Under the pieces are notes generated by a model. The model saw only the letters and a list, made by a program, of their open reading frames with translations, was not told the origin of the DNA and did not search any database. Position numbers and translations under genes: made by a program. Shown here piece by piece: positions 25,545-33,637 of a DNA stretch of 64,000 bases (within the stretch, counting starts at the first letter, position 1; each line of letters starts with the position of its first letter). Location: the NCBI GenBank assembly GCA_963698435.1, contig CAVOQV010000012.1:186001-250000 (forward strand), in the 5' to 3' direction. The DNA is from Sva-07 sp963698435 (GTDB taxonomy: Bacteria; Actinomycetota; Acidimicrobiia; Acidimicrobiales; Ilumatobacteraceae).

Positions 25545-27257
25545 ATGAGCGACACAACCTCGCTGTCGACGATCGAGCGGCTGGAACTGGCGGCCGATTC
25601 GGGCACCGGCGTCACCTTCGTCGGTGCGTCGATGGCTGCCGATGCCGGCCCGCAGCAGGTGAGCTGGCGCGAAATCCACGACGACGCCCGGGCGGTCGCT
25701 GCGGCCTTCCAGGCACGTGGTCTGGTTCCCGGCGACCACGTCGCGATCCTCGGGCCGACGAGCCGCGAGTTGATCACGATCATCCGGGGATGCTGGATGG
25801 CCGGACTCGCGTCGATGGTGCTCCCGCTGCCGATGCGGATGGGCTCGCTCGACGTGTTCATCGACAGCACCCGGGGTCGAATCCGCCACGGTGACGCCAA
25901 GATGCTGCTGATCGACGACCTGTTGGCCGACTTCTACGTCGCCGCTGAGGGCGACCCGCCGAGCTTGCCGATGAAGGCGATCATGCCGGGCGCACCGAAC
26001 GTACCGTCCGGTGACGCCCTGGAGATCCCGGCCGATGACCCCGAACGGCTCGTGATCCTCCAGTACACCAGCGGATCGACGAGTGAGCCGAAGGGTGTGA
26101 TGATCCCCGATCGCGTGCTCAGCGCGAACATCGACGCCTGCGCAGAGGCGGCTGAACTGAACAGCGATGACGCGATGGTGTCCTGGCTTCCGCTGTACCA
26201 CGACATGGGTCTCGTCGGATTCCTTGCACTGCCGATGACGAAAGGCGTCGACCTGGTCCAGGCGGCCCCGCAGGACTTTCTCGCACACCCCGGCAACTGG
26301 ATGCAGTGGCTGTCCGACTACGGCGCCACGGCCACTGCTGGGCCGAACTTCTCGTGGGTGCTCGCCACGCGAGCGCTCAAGCGGATGAAGGACCTGGACC
26401 TCTCACGCCTGACCGTGGCGTTGTCCGGCGCCGAGCCGGTCGACCCGAAGGCGGTCGATGCGTTCGTTGCCGAGGCCTCACGTTTCGGATTCACCGCTGG
26501 TGGGATGTTCCCGGCGTTCGGCATGGCTGAGGTCGCCATCGGAGGAACGTTCCCGCCGCGTCGACGCGGGCTCGTCACGGACACGGTCGATCGCATCGTG
26601 CTCGAGACCCAACGGGTCGCCAAGCCGGTCGAGATCCACGACGAAGACGAACTCGGCCTCACCGCACGTCAACTCCCGCTGCTCGGCAAGCCGGTGCCAG
26701 GCCTCGAGATGAAGGTCGTCGACCCCGAGACGTTCGACGAGCTGCCCGAGCGCCACGTCGGCGAGCTGTTGCTTCGTGGCACGTCGGTGACTCCCGGTTA
26801 CTACAAGCGCCCTGACGCCACCGCCGCCCTGTTCCACGACGGGTGGCTCTGCACGGGCGACCTCGCCTACATCCTCGACGGTGAACTGGTGCTGTGCGGG
26901 CGTATCAAGGACGTGATCATCGTCGGGGGACGCAATGTGTTCCCCGAGGACATCGAGCGAGCGGTCGGCCCGCTCGACGGCGTTCGCGCCGGCAACGTCA
27001 TTGCGTTCGGCATGGAGGGCTACAAGGGCAAGGAGAGCGTGGTCGTCGTTGCCGAGGTCCGCGTGAGCGACACGTCAGGTGACCTCGAGGAGATCCGTGA
27101 GCGGATCCACCATCGCACCCTGGAGGTGTGCGGTCTGCCGCCTCGGGACGTGATGCTCGTGGCGCCGGGGACGCTCCCCAAGACGTCGAGCGGCAAGCTG
27201 CAGCGCGCCAAGTGCCGCGACGAGTATCTCAACGAGGAGCTCGCCCTCACCGAGTGA
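25545..27257 (+). CDS. Fatty acyl-AMP ligase / acyl-CoA synthetase
   Basis: 570 residues of the adenylate-forming family. Core motifs: YTSGSTSEPKG (P-loop), VSWLPLYHDMGLVG (typical of fatty acyl-AMP ligases), PAFGMAEVAIGGTF, CTGDLAYILDGEL and GGRNVFPEDIE, with a C-terminal PKTSSGKLQRAK lysine. The order and the FAAL-like HDMGLVG suggest activation of medium or long acyl chains, possibly for a lipid or polyketide. ATG 25545 lies seven bases after TAGCGT (leaderless type) and is preferred over the GTG at 25536. It stands alone between two members of one palindrome family. Confidence 0.9.
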   Translation: MSDTTSLSTIERLELAADSGTGVTFVGASMAADAGPQQVSWREIHDDARAVAAAFQARGLVPGDHVAILGPTSRELITIIRGCWMAGLASMVLPLPMRMGSLDVFIDSTRGRIRHGDAKMLLIDDLLADFYVAAEGDPPSLPMKAIMPGAPNVPSGDALEIPADDPERLVILQYTSGSTSEPKGVMIPDRVLSANIDACAEAAELNSDDAMVSWLPLYHDMGLVGFLALPMTKGVDLVQAAPQDFLAHPGNWMQWLSDYGATATAGPNFSWVLATRALKRMKDLDLSRLTVALSGAEPVDPKAVDAFVAEASRFGFTAGGMFPAFGMAEVAIGGTFPPRRRGLVTDTVDRIVLETQRVAKPVEIHDEDELGLTARQLPLLGKPVPGLEMKVVDPETFDELPERHVGELLLRGTSVTPGYYKRPDATAALFHDGWLCTGDLAYILDGELVLCGRIKDVIIVGGRNVFPEDIERAVGPLDGVRAGNVIAFGMEGYKGKESVVVVAEVRVSDTSGDLEEIRERIHHRTLEVCGLPPRDVMLVAPGTLPKTSSGKLQRAKCRDEYLNEELALTE

Positions 27258-27260
27258 TGT

Positions 27261-27291
27261 GTAACGATTGGTGGCTGACACCAATCGTTAC
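27261..27291. terminator. Perfect 13-bp palindrome (ATTGGTG/CACCAAT family), bidirectional
   Basis: GTAACGATTGGTG-GCTGA-CACCAATCGTTAC fills the space between the convergent ligase and LLM genes. The right arm includes the TAA stop of the LLM gene. It is probably a shared terminator. Confidence 0.8.
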
Positions 27292-28265
27292 TTGATCAGG
27301 GGGGCCAGGGTCTCGCCGAGGAGTTCCACGCGACCTTCGACGTGGCCGTTGGCGGGCATGTTGATCGTGAAGCCGTCGACGCCGGGCTGGAGCTGGGCGG
27401 CGAACTGTTCGCCGACGCTGTCGGGGTCGCCCCAGATGAAGTTGCCGAGCCACACCGCCTGCTCGTCCTCGGACATCGACGTCAGGTCGAGGCCGCGCCG
27501 CTGGAAGTAGGCGACGAGATCCGACATCGCTTCCTTGGTGGTCGGAGCGATGCACGCCGTCTTCTGCCACGACACCGTGATCTCCGAGCGATCTCGACCG
27601 AGCTGTTCACAGTGGCCGGCGAGCGCATCGAGCTTGCGTTGGAGGTCGGTCGGCGGGCAGATGATGTTCGACTCGTCGGCGTACTGGGCGACCATCCGCA
27701 GCGTCTTCTTCTCGCCGCCGCCCCCGATCATCACGGGAATCCGGCCGACCGGAGGGGGCTCGTTGATCGCGTCCTTCGCGGTGTACCGCTGACCGTCGAG
27801 CGACGGACGCTCGCCGCGCAGCATCGGGATGATGATCTGCAACGCCTCTTCCAGCTTCTCGAAGCGGTCGGTGAAGGTGCCGAACTCGATGCCGAAGGCA
27901 TCGTGCTCCAGCTCGAACCACCCGGCGCCGATGCCGAGTTGAGCGCGGCCCTCCGACACGATGTCGAGCGTCGTCACCGTCTTCGCGAGGACCGCCGGAT
28001 TGCGGTACGTGTTGCCGGTGACCAGGGCGCTGAGGCGAACGTTCTTCGTCTCACGGGCGAGTGCGGCCAGCAGCGAGTAGCACTCGAGCATGAACTGGTC
28101 GGGATCTCCCAACATCGGGAGCTGGTAGAAGTGATCCATCACCAACACGGTGTCGAAGCCCGAGGTGTCAGCTTCCTTCGCCTGATAGGCCACCGCGTCG
28201 AAGAGATCGGCCGGGCCGACACCGGGATAGGTGAAGTTGGGGATCTGGTAGCCGAGTCGGGTCAT
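27288..28265 (-). CDS. LLM-class F420-dependent oxidoreductase
   Basis: 325 residues with the luciferase-like TIM-barrel signatures TLDIVSEGRAQLGIGAGWFELEHDAFGIEF and GRIPVMIGGGGEKKTLRM (cofactor phosphate loop). It matches the actinobacterial F420-dependent TIGR family with an N-terminal GYQIPNFTYPG. Cofactor F420 is inferred from the lineage, not seen. Start ATG 28265; the open frame upstream is antisense to the TetR gene. Divergent from that regulator by 90 bp. Confidence 0.88.
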   Translation of the reverse strand: MTRLGYQIPNFTYPGVGPADLFDAVAYQAKEADTSGFDTVLVMDHFYQLPMLGDPDQFMLECYSLLAALARETKNVRLSALVTGNTYRNPAVLAKTVTTLDIVSEGRAQLGIGAGWFELEHDAFGIEFGTFTDRFEKLEEALQIIIPMLRGERPSLDGQRYTAKDAINEPPPVGRIPVMIGGGGEKKTLRMVAQYADESNIICPPTDLQRKLDALAGHCEQLGRDRSEITVSWQKTACIAPTTKEAMSDLVAYFQRRGLDLTSMSEDEQAVWLGNFIWGDPDSVGEQFAAQLQPGVDGFTINMPANGHVEGRVELLGETLAPLIK

Positions 28266-28355
28266 GTGGCGATCTGACCACGCATGCCTGACGGAGTCAA
28301 ACCCGGCGTCCGAGCGCCTGACGGCTTCGGTCGGCGCCGTAGGCTCGCGGGCACG

Positions 28356-28986
28356 ATGAGCCAGGGGTGGGAGTCGAGACAGCAGCGCACGCGGGCCGAG
28401 ATCCTGCACGCGGTCGGCGAGATCGTCGCCGTCGACGGGCTCGACGGATTGACCATGCGCAAGCTGGCCGATCGCGCCGGCGTTGCCGTCGCGACGCTCT
28501 ACAACCAGTTCACCGACCGCGACGGCGTGTTGGTCGCGTTCGTCAGCAGCGGCCTCGACGAGCTCGAACTCGAACTCGATGAGCAGCCCGCGGCCGATCC
28601 GATCGACGGGACGCGCGTGCTGTTCGCGGCGCTCGACGAGACCATCGACGCTCGCAAGCACGTGTGGCGTCCGGTGCTGGCCACGCTGCGATCGGTGCCC
28701 AACTCACCGCGCATGGGCGGCGTCGGCGAGCGCATCGTCGCCGCGATCGAAACCGACCTGGCCAAGGCACAGGCCGCCGGTCTCCTCGTGGCCGACTGCA
28801 ACGTCGACCGCCTCGCGTGGCACATCTTCGTGTCGTGGATGCGAGGGCTCGAGCGGTGGGCCCAAGGCACCATCGACTGGGCTGTGTACCGATCGAGCTC
28901 GCGGAACCGCGATCGAGGTCGCACTCGCCGCCGTTGTCGTCGAACCGTTGCGGACCGACGCGCTACGTCGCGCGGGTGTGCTCTGA
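28356..28986 (+). CDS. TetR-family transcriptional regulator, frameshifted
   Basis: About 210 residues. HTH: LTMRKLADRAGVAVATLYNQFTDRDGV. The C-terminal ligand domain includes LAWHIFVSWMRGLERWAQG. A frame slip near 28895 separates WAVYRSS from the natural ending EVALAAVVVEPLRTDALRR. Start ATG 28356 by similarity to the usual TetR N-terminus. It could control the divergent LLM gene or the HDAC-like gene that begins four bases after its stop. Confidence 0.78.
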
Positions 28987-28989
28987 GCG

Positions 28990-30039
28990 ATGCGGGTCGT
29001 CGCGTCAGACCGTCATCACGGCCACTCACCGCTGGCCGAGATCGAGTCGTCCGGGCTGCAGCCGCCGTTCGAACATCCCGGCCGCGCTGACGCAATACGC
29101 GACTCGCTGGCAGCCGACGACCGCTTCACACTGGTCGAAGCCGGCGAGTGGGGGACTGGACCGATCGTCGCGGTGCACGACGCCGGTCTCGTCCACTTCC
29201 TCGAGCACGCGTGGGCCGACTACCAGGTCAACCACCCGGGCACCCACGATGTGGTGCCCGACGTCTTCGCCCTGCCAGGCCTCCTCGACGGCATCGGCCC
29301 CTTCCCCGAACGTTCGGTTGTTGACCACGAACTCGGTCGCTGGTGTTTCGAGACGACGACGCCGATCACCGAGGGGACGTTCGATGCGGCTCGGTCGGCG
29401 GTCGACGTCGCCCTCAGCGCAACTGCGGCGGCGCTCGGCGGCGAGCGGAGCGTCTACGGACTGTGCCGTCCGCCCGGTCACCATGCGCCGACCGGGCTCT
29501 ACGGCGGCTACTGCTTCTTCAACAACGCTGCGATCTCGGCGCATCACGTCGCATCGACCACCGGATCGAGGGTCACGGTGCTCGACGTCGATTACCACCA
29601 CGGCAACGGCACGCAGCAGATCTTCTATCGGCGCGACGACGTCCAGTACGTGTCGCTGCACGGCGACCCGGCGCGGGCGTATCCGTATCTCTCTGGCTTC
29701 GCCGACGAGACCGGTGCGGGTGGCGGCGCCGGAACGACGCTCAACGTGCCATTGCCCGCCGGCACCGACGACGACGCGTATCTCGAGTCGCTGGGTCGGG
29801 CCGGCGATGCCATCGCTGCGTTCGGGCCGAGCATGGTCATCGTGTCACTCGGCGTCGACACGTTCCACAACGATCCGATCTCTGACCTCGCAGTGACCAC
29901 CGAGGGCTTCCGCGCACAGGGCGAGCTGGTTGCCCAGCTCGCCCTGCCAACGGTCGTGTTGCAGGAGGGTGGCTACGACGTCGCCGCGATCGGCGACAAC
30001 GTGCGCGCCTTCCTCCTCGGTGTGTCGACGGGGGTCTGA
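28990..30039 (+). CDS. Histone deacetylase / acetylpolyamine amidohydrolase family protein
   Basis: 349 residues, standard length. Catalytic features: RPPGHHA (two His of the charge relay), DVDYHHGNGTQ (Asp and His zinc ligands), SLGVDTFHNDPI (second Asp ligand) and LQEGGYD (the loop usually carrying Tyr). All zinc and charge-relay residues appear present, so it should be an active Zn-dependent amide hydrolase on an acetylated amine or amino acid. It is in tandem with the TetR gene and flanked by two quaternary-amine importers. Substrate not known. Confidence 0.9.
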   Translation: MRVVASDRHHGHSPLAEIESSGLQPPFEHPGRADAIRDSLAADDRFTLVEAGEWGTGPIVAVHDAGLVHFLEHAWADYQVNHPGTHDVVPDVFALPGLLDGIGPFPERSVVDHELGRWCFETTTPITEGTFDAARSAVDVALSATAAALGGERSVYGLCRPPGHHAPTGLYGGYCFFNNAAISAHHVASTTGSRVTVLDVDYHHGNGTQQIFYRRDDVQYVSLHGDPARAYPYLSGFADETGAGGGAGTTLNVPLPAGTDDDAYLESLGRAGDAIAAFGPSMVIVSLGVDTFHNDPISDLAVTTEGFRAQGELVAQLALPTVVLQEGGYDVAAIGDNVRAFLLGVSTGV

Positions 30040-30055
30040 CCCCGCTCGACCCAAG

Positions 30056-31051
30056 TCAGAGGAGGCCCTTCGACTCCAGCCATTCGGTCGCGACTTCGTC
30101 GGATTCGCGGAATTCGATGTCGGTCTCGGTGTTCCAGGCGAGCAGATCCTCGGTGGTGATCATCGCGCTGAGCTCGTTGAGGTCGGTGGCCAACTGCTCG
30201 CCGTAGGCGTCGAGCACCTCGGCGGAGATGATCGGAGCGATGTTCTGTGCCGGGAACAGACCCTGGTCGTCGTCGAGCACCTTGAAGCCCTGTTCGGTGA
30301 TCTGTGGGGCGGTGGTGTTCCAGATGACGGCGTCGACCTCGTTGTTCGAGAGCGCTTCACCGAGCAACGGACCGAACTCGAGGGTGACGAAGTCGGCGAA
30401 CGTGATCCCGTAGATGTCGGGATCCTCGAGCCCGATCAGGCACTGCGGACGCTCAGGACACTGTGACGACCCACCGAGGACGTAGTCGAGGCCGGCGACG
30501 TCGGAGATCGTCGACGCTTCGGAGTCGCCGCGGACGACGAAGGCGTCGCCATCGACAGCGGGGGAGTAGTCGAGCAGCGTTGCGCCGAGTGCCGCGAGCG
30601 GTTCGGTGATGTTGGTGACGATCTCGTCCGCGTCACCGGTCGCAGCAGCGTCGGGCGCCACGGCAGCCTGGGTGCCACCGATGTAGTCGATGATCAGATT
30701 GAAGTCGCCGTTCTGGAGGCCGTCGAGCGCCTCGGTGCGGAAGCCCGCGGGGGTGAGGATCTCGACCGGGTAGCCCTTGGCCTCGAGATACTGGCCGTAC
30801 ACCTCGGCGATCGTGATCGCCTCGCTGAAGTCCTGGCCGCGGACCTGGATCGTCGGGCCGTCGGTCATTTCGCCGTCGGTCATGTCCGAGGTGGCCGGTT
30901 CGGTACTGCCGACCGCCGCATCCGTCGATGTCGGTTCGGTGTCACTGGACGACGAGTCGTCGTCGCTTCCGCAGGCGGCGGTGACGAGTCCGAGCACCGC
31001 GAGGGGGGCCAGCATGCGCACGAAGCGGCGGCGGTGGTTGGGGGTGGTCAT
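30056..31051 (-). CDS. Osmoprotectant-type substrate-binding lipoprotein (second system)
   Basis: 331 residues. Signal peptide with lipobox VTAAC, Ser/Thr/Asp-rich linker, then an OpuAC-like domain (IQVRGQDFSEAITIAEVYGQYL, TPAGFRTEALDGLQNGDFNLI). Last gene of the minus-strand operon; its ATG overlaps the permease stop (ATGA). Two Cys in QCPERPQCLIG may form a disulfide in the mature protein. Compared with the protein at 23954 the ligand region differs (EYNG replaced by DYIGG), so ligands may differ. Confidence 0.88.
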   Translation of the reverse strand: MTTPNHRRRFVRMLAPLAVLGLVTAACGSDDDSSSSDTEPTSTDAAVGSTEPATSDMTDGEMTDGPTIQVRGQDFSEAITIAEVYGQYLEAKGYPVEILTPAGFRTEALDGLQNGDFNLIIDYIGGTQAAVAPDAAATGDADEIVTNITEPLAALGATLLDYSPAVDGDAFVVRGDSEASTISDVAGLDYVLGGSSQCPERPQCLIGLEDPDIYGITFADFVTLEFGPLLGEALSNNEVDAVIWNTTAPQITEQGFKVLDDDQGLFPAQNIAPIISAEVLDAYGEQLATDLNELSAMITTEDLLAWNTETDIEFRESDEVATEWLESKGLL

Positions 31052-31797
31052 GGTGTTGTGTCTCCTTGTTGTCGAGCGAGTCGGCGAACGCCGTTCGGCA
31101 GCACGAGTCTTTCCAGCGCCACGAATGTCAATCCCGTGAGGGCGGCGAGCCCACCGATGAGGACGATCCCACCGATGACGAGCGTGTTGTTGTTCTGCCC
31201 GAACCCATCACGAACATAGCGTCCCAGACCGTCACCTCCGAGGAACGCCCTGATCGGTTCGGTCGCGACCACCTGGATCGCGGCCACGCGGATCCCGGCG
31301 AGGATCAGCGACGACGCCAGCGCCAACTCGACCTTCGTCAGGATCGACCGTTCGCTGTATCCGAGCGCTCGGGCGGCTTCGACGGTGCCCTCGGGTTGCT
31401 GGCGGATCGCCGTGTAGGTGTTCAGGTAGATCGGCACCACGGCCAGCAGGAACAGGGCGATGAAGATCGGCCACGGCTCGAACCCCCAGCCGCGCTCCAA
31501 CGACCAGGGCACGAGCAGTGCAGCAATTGCGAAGGTCGGCACGGCGCGACTGATGCTGACGAGCCAGGTGCTCGACACCTCGGCACGCCGAAGATGCGCA
31601 AGGAGGGCGGCGGTCGGGACGGAGACGGCCACGGCGACGAGCGTCACGGCAGCGCAGAGGATCACCGTGTCGAGCAGAGATGCCAGGATCCCGTCGGGGC
31701 CGGTCCACGTGTCGGGGTCGAAGAACCATTCGAAGAACCCGATGTCCCGCGGGACCGCGGTCTGCGTCGGCCTCGCAGTGGCCGCCACACCGATCAT
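31048..31797 (-). CDS. Osmoprotectant-type ABC transporter permease (second system)
   Basis: 249 residues from ATG 31797 (MIGVAATARPT). Membrane segments include VILCAAVTLVAVAVSVPTAA and IFIALFLLAVVPIYL. The coupling loop reads GTVEAARALGYSERS and is followed by FLGGDGLG. Both ends overlap neighbours by ATGA, so the subunits are made in step. ProW/OpuBB family. Confidence 0.9.
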   Translation of the reverse strand: MIGVAATARPTQTAVPRDIGFFEWFFDPDTWTGPDGILASLLDTVILCAAVTLVAVAVSVPTAALLAHLRRAEVSSTWLVSISRAVPTFAIAALLVPWSLERGWGFEPWPIFIALFLLAVVPIYLNTYTAIRQQPEGTVEAARALGYSERSILTKVELALASSLILAGIRVAAIQVVATEPIRAFLGGDGLGRYVRDGFGQNNNTLVIGGIVLIGGLAALTGLTFVALERLVLPNGVRRLARQQGDTTP

Positions 31798-32495
31798 CTC
31801 GATGCCGCCTTGCGCCGTCGCTGCCACGGAACCAACCACAGCCCGACCAGGATGATCAACGCATCGAGGATCAACGCGAGGGCGATCGACAGCGAGGCGC
31901 CGACGGTCATCGGCGTCCAGAACGCGCGGCGAAGCCCGCTGAAGATCAGTCGACCCAGACCGCCCTGGCCGATGATCGCAGCGACGGTCACCAGACCGAC
32001 GGTCGACACGGCGGCGATCCGGATCCCGGTCAGGATGTACGGCACGGCGAGCGGCAGCTCGACGGACCACACTCGGCGCATCGGGCTCATCCCCATCCCG
32101 TCGGCGGCGTCACGCACCGACGCCGGTACCGCTCGGAATCCGGCCACGATGTTGGTGACCAGGATCAACAGCGTGTAGGCCGCGAGCGGCAGGACCGCGG
32201 TCCAACGCGACAGGTTGCCGAACACCGGCGCGAGCAGCGCGAACAACGCCACGCTCGGCAGGGTGTAGATCAGGCTGGTCGTGGCCGTGATCGGTGTCAT
32301 CGTCCAGCGGAAGCGGAGTGCGGTCGCTGCGAGGATCGCCGACACGAACAGCCCCAAGGCCATCGCCAACATGGTCAAGACCATGTGCTCGACGATGGCG
32401 TCCCAGATCTGGTCCCACTCCTCGACCACCCACTCCCAGCGGATGATCGGGTTGGTCGCCTCGGCGATCAACGAGGGGCTCGATCCGGAACTCAC
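31794..32495 (-). CDS. Osmoprotectant-type ABC transporter permease (second system)
   Basis: 233 residues from GTG 32495, which overlaps the ATPase stop (GTGA). Membrane segments VLTMLAMALGLFVSAILAA and LPSVALFALLAPVFG. The coupling loop SVRDAADGMGMSPMRR and IGQGGLGRLI are typical of the family. It pairs with the 249-residue permease. The GTG is decided by the overlap and by the lack of another start before the first membrane helix. Confidence 0.9.
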   Translation of the reverse strand: MSSGSSPSLIAEATNPIIRWEWVVEEWDQIWDAIVEHMVLTMLAMALGLFVSAILAATALRFRWTMTPITATTSLIYTLPSVALFALLAPVFGNLSRWTAVLPLAAYTLLILVTNIVAGFRAVPASVRDAADGMGMSPMRRVWSVELPLAVPYILTGIRIAAVSTVGLVTVAAIIGQGGLGRLIFSGLRRAFWTPMTVGASLSIALALILDALIILVGLWLVPWQRRRKAASR

Positions 32496-33637
32496 GCCGT
32501 GCCGTCGGCCGTTTCGATGTCGGCGCTGGAGAGCGCTCGGCGGATGTCCTCCAGGGTGATCACGCCGCCGAACCGTCCGTTGTCGTTGATGACTGCCACG
32601 GACGAATTCGACGACATGATCAGTTCCATGGCGGCACGCAGTGTGCTCGTCGGCTCGACCTGGGCGATCGGTTCGAAACGCTCGACGTCGCGCAACGCGG
32701 TGCCGTCGGAGCGAGCTGCCCGGACGTCGGCAGCCCTCGTCCACCCAGCGAAGCGGTCGTCGACCGTGATCCCCAGCCAGTCGCTGCCCTCGATGGCCAT
32801 GGCCTGCTCGGCCTCGTCGAACGTGGCGTCGACCGACACGACAGGACCCTGATGGAAGCGAAGCGCCGAGACCGTGTTCAACGCCAGCCGCCGGAGCCCT
32901 CGATCCTCGCCGACGAAGCTCCTCACGAAGTCGTTGGCAGGCGCCCGCATCAGCTCGTCGGGTGTGGCCAGCTGCTCGATCACGCCGCCGACGTTCATCA
33001 GGGCGATGCGATCGGCGACCCGCAACGCCTCGTCGACGTCGTGCGTCACCAGGACGATCGTCTTGCTGACCGCCTTCTGCAGGGCGAGCAGTTCGTCCTG
33101 GAGTCGCCCGCGCACGATCGGATCGACGGCTCCGAACGGTTCGTCCATCAGCAGCACCGGTGGGTCGGCCGCCAGGGCGCGGGCGACACCGACACGTTGC
33201 TGTTGGCCCCCCGACAGCTCGTCGGGGTAGCGGTCGAGCATCTCGTGGTCGAGACCGACCAGCGTGGTCAGCTCTTCGACTCGCTCGGCGCTGCGCGACT
33301 TGTCCCAGCCGAGCATCTTCGGCACGGTCGCGATGTTGCTCGCGATCGTTCGATGGGGGAAGAGGCCGACCTGCTGGATGACGTAGCCGATGCCGCGCCG
33401 CAGCTCCTGCGGCGACTGGCTCATCACGTCGACCCCGTTGATCTCGATCGAACCCGACGTCGGCTCGATCAGCCGGTTGATCATCCGCAGCGTCGTCGTC
33501 TTGCCGCAACCCGATGGTCCGAGAAGGGCCATGATGCTGCCGCTCTCGATGTCGAGCGACAGGTTCTCGACCGCCGCGCCCGACGCGCCGTCGAACGACT
33601 TCGAGACGTTCGTCAGGCGAATCGCGGCGTCAGCCAT
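32492..33637 (-). CDS. Osmoprotectant-type ABC transporter ATP-binding protein with CBS-like tail
   Basis: 381 residues. Walker A GPSGCGKTT, Q-loop VIQQVGLFPH, signature LSGGQQQR, Walker B VLLMDEPFGAVDP, switch VTHD. A C-terminal ~110-residue CBS-like region ends FGGVITLEDIRRAL. The start overlaps the S51-like gene by eight bases, fixing it in the same operon. Paralogous to 21758-23020 but clearly diverged. Confidence 0.93.
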   Translation of the reverse strand: MADAAIRLTNVSKSFDGASGAAVENLSLDIESGSIMALLGPSGCGKTTTLRMINRLIEPTSGSIEINGVDVMSQSPQELRRGIGYVIQQVGLFPHRTIASNIATVPKMLGWDKSRSAERVEELTTLVGLDHEMLDRYPDELSGGQQQRVGVARALAADPPVLLMDEPFGAVDPIVRGRLQDELLALQKAVSKTIVLVTHDVDEALRVADRIALMNVGGVIEQLATPDELMRAPANDFVRSFVGEDRGLRRLALNTVSALRFHQGPVVSVDATFDEAEQAMAIEGSDWLGITVDDRFAGWTRAADVRAARSDGTALRDVERFEPIAQVEPTSTLRAAMELIMSSNSSVAVINDNGRFGGVITLEDIRRALSSADIETADGTA

